Source: an uncultured Paracoccaceae bacterium (GTDB lineage: Bacteria > Pseudomonadota > Alphaproteobacteria > Rhodobacterales > Rhodobacteraceae). From it: a stretch of 64,000 nucleotides of DNA. Shown here in pieces: positions 53,537-61,622 of the stretch. The stretch lies in the NCBI GenBank assembly GCA_947500135.1, contig CANMQX010000002.1:248001-312000 (forward strand), in the 5' to 3' direction. A program made the position numbers and the translations under genes. The notes under the pieces were generated by a model that was given only the letters and a program-made list of their open reading frames with translations, had not been told where the DNA came from and ran no database searches. The first letter of the stretch is position 1. Each line of letters opens with the position of its first letter.

Positions 53537-55870
53537 TCAGGCCGACACCAACCGTTCCTGCAATTGCCCCTGCACTGTCTGGGTGAGTGCATTCAGCGAA
53601 AATGGTTTCGGCAAGAAGACCGAATTGGCGATCCGAGATTGTTCGTCGCCAAACGCGTCCTCTGCGTAACCAGACACAAAAACAACCTTGGTGTCAGGTC
53701 TTGCTTTCAACGCTTCGCGGACCCAGGTCGGGCCGTCCATACCCGGCATGATGACGTCAGTCACAAAGATGTCGACGTTTAGTTCGTCATCCTTAAGCAT
53801 CGAAAGCGCAGCCTCTGCGCAATCAGCTTCCAGCACCGTATAGCCGCGCAACCGCAGCGCGCGCGAGGCAAAGGCACGTACCGGTGCTTCATCCTCCACC
53901 AATAAGACAACGCCGTCAGCTTCGCTGCTAATCGGCTCTGGCCCTCTTACAGGTACGTCCAGCGGTTCTGCCACTGGCAGATCATAGCTTGGGAACAGCA
54001 GTGAAAACTGCGTGCCCCGATCAACTTCGCTTTCTGCAAAAATATAGCCACCGGTCTGTTTGACGATCCCGTATGCCGTGGACAGACCAAGGCCGGTCCC
54101 CTCACCTGTCCGCTTGGTTGTGTAGAAAGGCTCAAAAATCTTAGGCAGTTTTTCCGGCGGAATGCCGTGGCCCTCATCGGTGACCTTGACTACAACATAT
54201 TCGCCGGGGGGCACCACTGCCCGATCCTTGACCATCTGCGATTTCAGGATCAGATTTTCTGTCATCACCTTGATCTCACCACCCTTAGGCATCGCATCGC
54301 GTGCATTGACCACAAGGTTCATCAAGACTTGTTCCAACTGGCGTTTGTCAGCCTTGATCTGGGCCAGGGCTGGGTCATGGTTCAATGACAGGGTCACCTT
54401 TTCACCAACAAGACGGTTCAGCAGATGGGTCAGATCGGACAAGGTATCGCGTAAATCAATGATCTCGGGTTGCAGGTTCTGTTTGCGCGAATAGGCCAGA
54501 AGCTGACCCACAAGACTGGCGGCACGATTAGCATTCTGATGAATTTGGATTAGGTCGCTATAGTTCTGATCCCCCTCGTCATGACGCAATAACAAAAGGT
54601 CACAATGGCCCGAAATCGCCGTAAGCAGATTGTTGAAATCATGGGCAACGCCCCCGGCCAACTGACCGATTGCCTGCATCTTCTGACTCTGGACAAACTG
54701 GGCTTCCAATGTCTTCAGTTCAGTGACGTCATTCAGCACCGCGATCAGCCGCATATCAGTTTGATCACCCGATATATTTAGGGTCACCTGCACGAATGTA
54801 TCCTGATTTTCACTGCGCCCGCGCAAGAATTGCGAGATATTGCCGCCCCTGCCCTCTGCCGCCTCGCGCAACCAGTCATTGATCGGGCGACCCAGACCAT
54901 CCAGCAAATCCGCAACCCGTTTGCCAGTTGTGTCATCAACCCGCAAAAGCTGTCTTGCTTCCCGGTTAGAGGCGAGCACATCGCCATCAGGCGAGATTTT
55001 CATTAGGGGCACCGGCAGATCTTCAATCGCGTCCCAGCCCGCGTTGAACATACGCGGTGCTGCTGCCGCACTTTCAGGCAACAGATAGACATCCCGATCA
55101 CCATCGCGCCCATCCAGAACGGCAACCATCGCACTGACCTGCCCGGCCAACGTGCTTACGGTGTGGACCTCGCCACTGCGCAACGGAGTTTCCGTGATCA
55201 CCTCTGAAAGGGTTGCAGGGCTGGCCCCTAACATGGCGCGGGCGGCAGCATTCAACGTGGTAACATTGCCATTTGGCCGCACCGTCATCTGCGGCAGGGC
55301 GCAACCTTGGTCGGTACCCTTTTGTGCGTGTCCTGCATCACCAAGATCATCAAGCCGCCACAAGAGTTGGTCATCGCTGATCCGTGACACCGCCAAGCGG
55401 AAATGCCCCTGCCGCGTGACGATATCCTCTTTGCAAACCCCCTTTTCATTCAAGGCTGCCTGCAACCGCGACAGCAAGGCATCGGGGCTTGCCATAATCG
55501 TACCCAGAACAGATGCCATCGGCTGACCAGCAACCTCACCAAATCGGCTGGCACCAACCTTGTTGACATGGCGCACGTCGTACGTGTCATCTGTCAAAAA
55601 GGCCGCATCGGCATCCTGAGCGATCAAAGTCTGGGCGGCAAAACCTAGACCAGCGCCCCGGCGATAACCCAGATGTCGTTTCAACTGAAGGCCAATGCCG
55701 AGCAGCAGAAGAATACCGCCAGCAATCGAGAAGCCCATTCGTGGACTGGCCGACCCGACTAAAACGGCCAGCACGAAACATGGTACCGCCAACCCAACAA
55801 GAAGGTATGGTAACCGCATATACACAGGTCTGACCCCGGACGGCATTTCGAACGATTGATCAGTCGGCAC
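53537..55870 (-). CDS. cckA: hybrid sensor histidine kinase CckA
   Basis: 777 residues. Two N-terminal membrane helices (about 19-40 and 47-63) are followed by two PAS-like segments (about 80-160 and 270-385). The HisKA box GGVAHDFNNLLTAISGHCDL has phospho-acceptor His410, the ATPase has VNARDAMPKGG and GLGLSTAYGIV, and the C-terminal receiver has phospho-acceptor Asp705 (VTDVIMPGMDG). The HDFNN box and this order define CckA, the top kinase of the CckA-ChpT-CtrA phosphorelay that controls motility and, in this family, gene-transfer agents. The start is a GTG at 55870, with an ATG at 55846 as alternative. Confidence 0.94.
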   Translation of the reverse strand: MPTDQSFEMPSGVRPVYMRLPYLLVGLAVPCFVLAVLVGSASPRMGFSIAGGILLLLGIGLQLKRHLGYRRGAGLGFAAQTLIAQDADAAFLTDDTYDVRHVNKVGASRFGEVAGQPMASVLGTIMASPDALLSRLQAALNEKGVCKEDIVTRQGHFRLAVSRISDDQLLWRLDDLGDAGHAQKGTDQGCALPQMTVRPNGNVTTLNAAARAMLGASPATLSEVITETPLRSGEVHTVSTLAGQVSAMVAVLDGRDGDRDVYLLPESAAAAPRMFNAGWDAIEDLPVPLMKISPDGDVLASNREARQLLRVDDTTGKRVADLLDGLGRPINDWLREAAEGRGGNISQFLRGRSENQDTFVQVTLNISGDQTDMRLIAVLNDVTELKTLEAQFVQSQKMQAIGQLAGGVAHDFNNLLTAISGHCDLLLLRHDEGDQNYSDLIQIHQNANRAASLVGQLLAYSRKQNLQPEIIDLRDTLSDLTHLLNRLVGEKVTLSLNHDPALAQIKADKRQLEQVLMNLVVNARDAMPKGGEIKVMTENLILKSQMVKDRAVVPPGEYVVVKVTDEGHGIPPEKLPKIFEPFYTTKRTGEGTGLGLSTAYGIVKQTGGYIFAESEVDRGTQFSLLFPSYDLPVAEPLDVPVRGPEPISSEADGVVLLVEDEAPVRAFASRALRLRGYTVLEADCAEAALSMLKDDELNVDIFVTDVIMPGMDGPTWVREALKARPDTKVVFVSGYAEDAFGDEQSRIANSVFLPKPFSLNALTQTVQGQLQERLVSA

Positions 55871-55917
55871 TAAGAAACCTCTATCCCGCTTATCATACAG
55901 CCTTACCGCATCAAAGA

Positions 55918-55932
55918 TTAACCAAAGCTTAA
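55918..55932. promoter_or_regulatory. Perfect CtrA-type site upstream of cckA
   Basis: TTAA-N7-TTAA (TTAACCAAAGCTTAA) lies 48-62 bases before the cckA start. This is the full CtrA binding consensus known in alphaproteobacteria. It suggests that the end product of the relay controls transcription of its own top kinase. Confidence 0.6.
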
Positions 55933-56051
55933 GGAAGATTATCTCAATTCAAGAAACAATCCTAGGTTGCTTTATTGCGGCATGAAGATACCATTTCGAT
56001 CCGGGAAAATCAGATCGAGGATTTGGGTAAAACGTTTGGGGATTTTGGTTC

Positions 56052-56855
56052 CTATTGCGCCTTTAAAGCGTTGAATGTAAACAATGTCTCACCATCAATC
56101 GTGTAGCCATTGATCAGGGTTCTTGCCGCATCACTCGTCAACCACATCTCAAGCGATGCAGCGGCGTCTGATTTGACATGAGGATGACGGGCCGGGTTCA
56201 CGGGCAGATAGGCATATTGATTAAATAGCACCGGATCTCCGGCAAAAAGCAGGGCCAAATCCCCCTTGTTTCCAAAGTTCAGCCAACTGGCCCGGTCGGC
56301 AAGAATATAGGCGTTCAGACTTGATGCAGTGTTCAGGCTGGCGCCCATGCCTGCGCCGACAGCTTTGTACCACTCACCAAAATCGGCGGTATCATATCCT
56401 GCGGCATCCCATAGCGCGCGTTCTTTCTTATGTGTGCCGCTGTCATCTCCCCGACTGACAAATGCAGCCTCGGCCTGCGCAATAGCCGTCAGCGCATCAC
56501 CCGCCGCCCCGGCCCCACTTATCGCCGCATGATCAGAAGATGGCCCAACAATGACAAAATCATTATACATGATCTCGCGCCGGTGGGTACCGAAGCCAGC
56601 CTCAACAAAGGCTTCTTCCGCAGATTTTGAATGCACAAGGATCGCGTCAACATCGCCCGCCTCACCCAGTCGCAGCGCCTGACCGGTCCCAACAACAAGC
56701 AGTTGCACATCCAACCCAGTATCGCTTGCAATGGCAGGTAACAGAACCTCTGACAGGCCAGAATTATGAAAGCTGGTTGTGACAGCCATCTTTATGGTTT
56801 CAGCGGTGGCCGTACTTCCCAAAATCACGGCCAAAACTGCAAGTAAGCGGATCAT
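56052..56855 (-). CDS. tupA: tungstate-binding protein TupA
   Basis: 267 residues. The signal peptide is 1-18 (MIRLLAVLAVILGSTATA). The oxyanion-binding N-terminus MAVTTSFHNSGL is the TupA form of the TTTSxxNSGL motif that separates TupA from molybdate-binding ModA. Further family blocks are REIMYNDFVIVGP and FVSRGDDSGTHKKER, in which Ser, Thr, Asp and Arg contact the oxyanion. Its ATG overlaps the tupC stop (ATGA). It is the last gene of the fdh-tup unit. Confidence 0.93.
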   Translation of the reverse strand: MIRLLAVLAVILGSTATAETIKMAVTTSFHNSGLSEVLLPAIASDTGLDVQLLVVGTGQALRLGEAGDVDAILVHSKSAEEAFVEAGFGTHRREIMYNDFVIVGPSSDHAAISGAGAAGDALTAIAQAEAAFVSRGDDSGTHKKERALWDAAGYDTADFGEWYKAVGAGMGASLNTASSLNAYILADRASWLNFGNKGDLALLFAGDPVLFNQYAYLPVNPARHPHVKSDAAASLEMWLTSDAARTLINGYTIDGETLFTFNALKAQ

Positions 56856-57565
56856 TCGACGATATCTCCATTCAGGAATGCAACCGCTTCCGGGCTGGAA
56901 GGTGCTGCAAAAAACGTTTGTGCGGGGCCGTGATCGTTGATCTGGCCCCTCAACAAGAAGAGTACATCGCTGGCAAGCCGTCTGGCTTGACCTAGATCAT
57001 GCGTCGTCATGATTATGCGGGTGCCCGACCTTTGAACATCCACGAGCAGGCTTTCAATTTCTCTTATGGATCGCCCATCCAGATTTGCACACGGTTCATC
57101 CAGAAACAGCACTGCAGGGTCACGGATCAGCGCGCGCGCAAGGGCCAGTTTCTGTTTCTCGCCACCGGACAGGCGTGGCGCAGGCTGATCAAGCATCTTT
57201 GCAAGCCCGATCTTCGTGGCCCAATGTGTCACACGGTCATTCGCCTCCGCCTTACCCATGCCAGCCAGCGACAATGGAAAGATAAGGTTTTGCCGGACAG
57301 ATCGGCGCAGCATGATCGGACTTTGAAAGACATAAGCTTGCTGCTGGCGCGCGACATGTTCAGGAACGCCCCAATCGACCTGGCCCCGCGACAACCGTTC
57401 AACACCATGTAGGGTCTTTAGCAGGGTCGTCTTCCCTGCCCCGTTTGGTCCAATGACAATCGTGCAGCCATTCGGTGCCATATCATGATCAACCGGGCCA
57501 AGGATCGTTTTGCCCCGCCTTTGCACAACGACATCCTGCAATCTGGCGGCCATGTTTTCTACCAT
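56852..57565 (-). CDS. tupC: tungstate importer ATP-binding protein
   Basis: A 237-residue ABC ATPase. Walker A is VIGPNGAGKTTLLKTLHG, signature LSGGEKQKLALARALI, Walker B VLFLDEPCANLDGRS and switch MTTHDLGQARRLA. It overlaps tupB (57559-57565) and tupA (56852-56855), so the three subunits are translationally coupled. No C-terminal regulatory domain is present, so ATPase-level trans-inhibition by oxyanion is not expected. Confidence 0.92.
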   Translation of the reverse strand: MVENMAARLQDVVVQRRGKTILGPVDHDMAPNGCTIVIGPNGAGKTTLLKTLHGVERLSRGQVDWGVPEHVARQQQAYVFQSPIMLRRSVRQNLIFPLSLAGMGKAEANDRVTHWATKIGLAKMLDQPAPRLSGGEKQKLALARALIRDPAVLFLDEPCANLDGRSIREIESLLVDVQRSGTRIIMTTHDLGQARRLASDVLFLLRGQINDHGPAQTFFAAPSSPEAVAFLNGDIVE

Positions 57566-58263
57566 CTGCCTTCACGCTCCGTACGGGACAGGACGTGGAT
57601 GCCAAAATTCACGACAAGCGCCAAGCCAATCAGGACAAAGCCCAGCCCCAATGCCAGCGCGAAATCTCCCTTGCCGGTTTCAAGGGCGATGGCCGTCGTC
57701 AGCACACGGGTCGCATGGTCAATATTGCCCCCAACAATCATGATCGCGCCGACCTCACCAATCGCGCGGCCAAATCCCGCCAGTGACGCGGTCAACAGCG
57801 CGCGCCGGCCATCAAAGATCAGCGTCTTGATCCTTTGCCAATTGCTCGTGTTCAGCGAAATCAGCAGGTCATGATATTCGGCCCATAATTCGCGCATTGC
57901 CTGATGGGTGATCGATGCGATCAAGGGCGTTATGATGATCACCTGAGCAATGATCATTGCTGTCGGTGTGAACAGCAGCCCCAAAACCCCAAACGGGCCA
58001 GACCGAGACAGCAGCAAATAAACGATCAGCCCCACCACAACCGGCGGCAACCCCATCAACGCATTCAAGACAGCAATCACCGCACGACGAAACCGAAATC
58101 GGCGGATGGCCAACCATGTGCCCAACGGCAGAGCAATGACCGATGCAATCACCAACGCAGACAGGCTGACCTGAAGCGACCGCAACGTGATCTCGACCAG
58201 ATCACGGTCAAACGTCACAAGAAGCCAGAAAGCGGCCTGTAGACCGGACCAGATATCAGTCAT
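57559..58263 (-). CDS. tupB: tungstate importer permease
   Basis: A 234-residue permease with about five helices and a BPD-type coupling loop (LRSLQVSLSALVIASVIALP at the N-terminus; GVGGNIDHATRVLTTAIALE-like segment near the C-terminus). The TupB assignment rests on its short length and on the tupA-tupC context. It starts 30 bases after the 42-residue gene, so readthrough from fdh is likely. Confidence 0.92.
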   Translation of the reverse strand: MTDIWSGLQAAFWLLVTFDRDLVEITLRSLQVSLSALVIASVIALPLGTWLAIRRFRFRRAVIAVLNALMGLPPVVVGLIVYLLLSRSGPFGVLGLLFTPTAMIIAQVIIITPLIASITHQAMRELWAEYHDLLISLNTSNWQRIKTLIFDGRRALLTASLAGFGRAIGEVGAIMIVGGNIDHATRVLTTAIALETGKGDFALALGLGFVLIGLALVVNFGIHVLSRTEREGRW

Positions 58264-58293
58264 AATCGGGTAAGCCTTAGCCGCGCTGTGGCG

Positions 58294-58422
58294 TTAATTA
58301 TCGAGCCTGACAGACGCGCTTGATCCACGTTCCTGGCTGGAAAACCCGGCATTGGCCAAGATCAGATCGGCGCTCACTGCGATCAAGGCGGTTACAACAA
58401 AGGCGGCCAACATGGCTTTCAT
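58294..58422 (-). CDS. 42-residue exported peptide in the fdh-tup operon
   Basis: ATG at 58422, TAA at 58294-58296. The product (MKAMLAAFVVTALIAVSADL...) has a signal-peptide-like hydrophobic stretch (about residues 4-24) and a polar tail ending SVRLDN. GGGAGAG lies upstream at good spacing, and the WD40-cytochrome stop is one base before the ATG (TGA-A-ATG). It may be an anchored or secreted small subunit. It is not found by a length cut-off of 60 codons. The function is unknown; its position between the cytochrome and the importer suggests a role in this system. Confidence 0.6.
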   Translation of the reverse strand: MKAMLAAFVVTALIAVSADLILANAGFSSQERGSSASVRLDN

Positions 58423-58423
58423 T

Positions 58424-59722
58424 TCAGTTCTCTCCCGATGTGCCAGCATGGCGCAGGTAGTTGATCAAATCCGTACGGTCATCCTGACCGGTGATACGTT
58501 GCATCGGCATCTTGGTCCCCGGAATATAGTGATCCGGGCCTTGCGCAAACAAAGCATCAATTGTGTCATCTGACCAGACGATATCTGACCCAAGCAGCGT
58601 ATCTGAATAGGTATAATCGCTGACGGTGCCGGCCCGTCTGCCAAAAAGGTTGTGCAGGCTTGGCCCCGCCCTGCGAGCGCCGCCTTGCGTCAAGGTATGG
58701 CAGATGGAACATTTGCGTTTGAACTGTCGTTCACCGTTGCTCATGGTCTCGGGGTCACGTAGAAAACTCTGCTCCGTGCCTCCCATCTGGCCGTGTTCCT
58801 TCATAGTGTCCACGGGCCAGGAATAGACGATACTTTCAATGCCACTGGCATGGATATTCGCCCCGTCCGGTGAAAAGGCCAGCGCCCAGACCGGACCGTT
58901 CTGCGTTGCCTTGAAATCCCGGCTGATGCGCATTTCAGCCGTATCAATCACCATGATGTAGCCGTCGCCATCGCCCACGGCCAACTGACGGCCCTGCGGG
59001 TCATAGGCCAAAGCCAGAATGGGGCGCCGGTCAAGGGTGAAATCATCGATCTCTTCGCCCGTATTCAAATCAATGATCCTTGTGCCACCATCAATGGCAC
59101 CATAGGCCAGCCAGCCATCAGCCTCATTCAGGACCAACTGATTCACGCCAAAACCATGGCTCGCCAAAAGCTGCGTCTGCGCGCCGGTTTCTGTGTCCCA
59201 GGCGCGGATTGTTCCGTCGGTTGATGCGGAATAAAGCGTCAGACCATCCGCGGTGAAGGCAATATCATTCACACCCAGCTTGTGCCCGCGCAGGAACAAA
59301 GGTGCTGCATCACGGGCCGGAAATGGCCAAAGGCCAATGGTCGCATCCCAACTGGCCGACGCGACCAGCCCCGCCTCTTGCGACACGGCGAGCCCCACGA
59401 CCTTGGCCTGATGATCACCCAGAACGTCGCCATCGGCACCATCCGACCATAGCCGGACTTTGTAATCATCACCGCCGGATATCATCGTATCCTCATCCCA
59501 GAACATGACAGCGTTGACAGCGGCGGTGTGACCGTCCAGCCATGCGGGTTCCGTTCCTGCCCACAACCCAACAGCATTGTCAAAACTGCCCGTTGCAATC
59601 TGACCAGCCGGGGATACGGCAATATCCATCACCGGTCCGCCATGGCCTTTCAGGGTAAAGAATTCCTGCGCATGCACAGGCATAGCCGCCAAACACATTA
59701 CTGCAAGCGCACGCAGCCGCAT
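58424..59722 (-). CDS. Exported WD40-cytochrome c fusion
   Basis: 432 residues. The signal peptide is residues 1-18 (MRLRALAVMCLAAMPVHA). A WD40 beta-propeller of seven repeats covers about residues 20-310 (repeat marks GSFDNAVGLWAG, SGGDDYKVRLWSDG, SASWDATIGLWPF, SASTDGTIRAWDTE). A C-terminal class I cytochrome c domain has the haem motif CSICH (338-342) and distal ligand Met405 (GTKMPM). It begins exactly where the fdh cytochrome b gene ends. The product likely docks through the propeller and takes electrons from the formate dehydrogenase in the periplasm. Such fusions next to fdh genes are known in this lineage but functionally undescribed to my knowledge. Confidence 0.88.
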   Translation of the reverse strand: MRLRALAVMCLAAMPVHAQEFFTLKGHGGPVMDIAVSPAGQIATGSFDNAVGLWAGTEPAWLDGHTAAVNAVMFWDEDTMISGGDDYKVRLWSDGADGDVLGDHQAKVVGLAVSQEAGLVASASWDATIGLWPFPARDAAPLFLRGHKLGVNDIAFTADGLTLYSASTDGTIRAWDTETGAQTQLLASHGFGVNQLVLNEADGWLAYGAIDGGTRIIDLNTGEEIDDFTLDRRPILALAYDPQGRQLAVGDGDGYIMVIDTAEMRISRDFKATQNGPVWALAFSPDGANIHASGIESIVYSWPVDTMKEHGQMGGTEQSFLRDPETMSNGERQFKRKCSICHTLTQGGARRAGPSLHNLFGRRAGTVSDYTYSDTLLGSDIVWSDDTIDALFAQGPDHYIPGTKMPMQRITGQDDRTDLINYLRHAGTSGEN

Positions 59723-60925
59723 CTATTCAGCAGGCGTCGCACCATCGGGTGCGCTACCCTCTTTGGCTTTGACCTCATCCACCCAAAGGGAATGGTGTTC
59801 TTTCGCCCATTGTTCTTCGACCTGACCAGAGCCCATGGCATCGTATGCGCCTTCCATACCGACCGACCCGATATAGATATGGGCCAGAATGATTGCCATC
59901 AGGATAAAGCTGACAATGGCATGCCATAGCTGGGCAAACTGCATCTCTTCATGTGGGGCAAGATCGGTTGGCAGCGGGCCAAGGCCAAGGATATCAGAGA
60001 TGCCAAAGCTGTTCATCTTGGCAAAAGTGGCTGCGAACATATTGAGCTCAAACGGAAACAACAACGCCAAGCCGGATGCGGAGATGGAAGCCCCCAGGAT
60101 AATGACAGACCAGAAAATCAGCTTTTGACCGGCATTGAATTTCTTGGCCGGGGGATGTCCTTTGGTGAATATCCCGCCACCTTTCAACAACCAGTTGATG
60201 TCTGTCCGGTCTGGCAAGTTGTGATAGACCCACATCACAAAGATCATCACAAGGCCCAGCATAAACGCCCAGGAGACATTGTTATGTACCCATTTTGACC
60301 CGGCGGCGATGATCGCAAAGGATTCATGACCAAAAGCGGGGATCAGGAACTTACGGCCTAACAGCGAAATCAACCCAGTCAGGCCAAGAATGATGAACGA
60401 CCCCGCCAGCAACCAATGGCCAAAACGCTCTATCGCTTTGAACCGTTCAATGCGTTGGCCGGATTTTTCGCCATCAATGCGAATGCGACCACGCACAAGG
60501 AAAAATAGAAGCAAAGCACCGATCGTTCCCAGCAACAGATAGCTGCCATAGGTTGATAGCGGACCTTCGCGGAATGTCAGCCAACGCATGCCCCCGTCCT
60601 GCACCAGCACGGTGGCGGCCGGGCCATTATTCGACGCGGTGATATCGGCTTCATTAAACCGCAGACCACGCCACATTTCGGCATCGGAAACACCACCAAG
60701 TGTGCCCAGCTGACCTGTCGGATCAGCCGCACCACCCGGATCGCCGGTCGCATCACTGCGAAAGCCGTTATCAACCTCCTCGCCGCGTTGACGGGCCAGG
60801 ATGTCTTCCAGCGTTTGCGCCCCGCCTGTCTTTGACCGGTCAGGGGCTGGCGCAGGCTGCTCTTGGGCAAGCGCGGACGAAACCAGAAAAACCGATAAAA
60901 GCAGGACAAGCAATTGGCGAAACAT
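59723..60925 (-). CDS. formate dehydrogenase cytochrome b (gamma) subunit
   Basis: 400 residues. A signal peptide (1-19) and a soluble periplasmic N-terminal part of about 130 residues (with GFRSDATGDPGGAADPTGQL and the WRGLRFNEADI motif common to this FdhC subgroup) come first. A four- to five-helix membrane domain with b-haem ligands follows (IERFKAIERFGHWLLAGSFI, WVHNNVSWAFMLGLVMIFVM). It conducts electrons from the Fe-S subunit to quinone. The ATG at 60925 has GAGGAATGCC upstream. The end adjoins the WD40-cytochrome gene without a gap. Confidence 0.93.
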   Translation of the reverse strand: MFRQLLVLLLSVFLVSSALAQEQPAPAPDRSKTGGAQTLEDILARQRGEEVDNGFRSDATGDPGGAADPTGQLGTLGGVSDAEMWRGLRFNEADITASNNGPAATVLVQDGGMRWLTFREGPLSTYGSYLLLGTIGALLLFFLVRGRIRIDGEKSGQRIERFKAIERFGHWLLAGSFIILGLTGLISLLGRKFLIPAFGHESFAIIAAGSKWVHNNVSWAFMLGLVMIFVMWVYHNLPDRTDINWLLKGGGIFTKGHPPAKKFNAGQKLIFWSVIILGASISASGLALLFPFELNMFAATFAKMNSFGISDILGLGPLPTDLAPHEEMQFAQLWHAIVSFILMAIILAHIYIGSVGMEGAYDAMGSGQVEEQWAKEHHSLWVDEVKAKEGSAPDGATPAE

Positions 60926-60956
60926 GGCATTCCTCGACATATCATAGGTACAAACG

Positions 60957-60980
60957 GGGCGATCTGGAACCAGACCGCCC
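60957..60980 (-). other. Intercistronic hairpin between the fdh Fe-S and cytochrome b genes
   Basis: GGGCGATCTGG (60957-60967) pairs with CCAGACCGCCC (60970-60980), an 11-bp stem with one A-C mismatch and a very tight centre. It sits in the 87-base gap. Read on the minus strand only CGTTTG follows, so it is more likely a processing or stability element than a terminator. Confidence 0.55.
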
Positions 60981-61012
60981 ATCATTTGCATTTGTATTTA
61001 GATTAGAAAGGC

Positions 61013-61609
61013 TTAGCCGCCCTTCTGATCATAGGCTGTACCCCAGCCCCATGCACCGGAACCAAACCCACGGGCCACCACACGTTCACGGTAAATGCCC
61101 GATACGACATCACCATCACCCGCCAGCAGCGCCTTGGTCGCACACATCTCAGCACAGATGGGCAGCTTGCCCTCTGCAATGCGGTTGCGGCCGTATTTGG
61201 CGAATTCCGCAGTGGAATGTGTTTCCTCTGGGCCACCGGCGCAGAAGGTACACTTGTCCATCTTGCCGCGCGATCCGAAATTGCCCGCCTGCGGGAACTG
61301 CGGCGCGCCGAACGGGCATGCATAAAAGCAGTAACCGCAACCAATGCAGAGGTCCTTGGAGTGCAAAACCACCCCTTCCTCGTTCTGGTAAAAGCAGTCG
61401 ACCGGACAAACGGCCATGCAAGGCGCGTCTGAACAATGCATACAGGCGACCGAAATTGACCGTTCACCCGGTTTGCCGTCATTGATCGTGACAACCTTGC
61501 GGCGGTTGATGCCCCACGGCACTTCATGCTCGTTTTTACAAGCTGTGACACAGGCGTTGCATTCGATGCAGCGTTCAGCGTCTACGAGAAATTTTGCTCT
61601 AGCTCCCAT
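61013..61609 (-). CDS. formate dehydrogenase iron-sulfur (beta) subunit
   Basis: 198 residues, with sixteen Cys in four [4Fe-4S] clusters: CIECNACVTAC, CMHCSDAPCMAVC, CIGCGYCFYAC and CTFC...CAEMC. It carries electrons from the catalytic subunit to cytochrome b. The start has a GGGAG-type ribosome-binding site 13 bases after the catalytic-subunit stop. No membrane anchor is visible, in contrast to the E. coli FdnH-type. Confidence 0.95.
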   Translation of the reverse strand: MGARAKFLVDAERCIECNACVTACKNEHEVPWGINRRKVVTINDGKPGERSISVACMHCSDAPCMAVCPVDCFYQNEEGVVLHSKDLCIGCGYCFYACPFGAPQFPQAGNFGSRGKMDKCTFCAGGPEETHSTAEFAKYGRNRIAEGKLPICAEMCATKALLAGDGDVVSGIYRERVVARGFGSGAWGWGTAYDQKGG

Positions 61610-61622
61610 TTCTCATTCTCCC

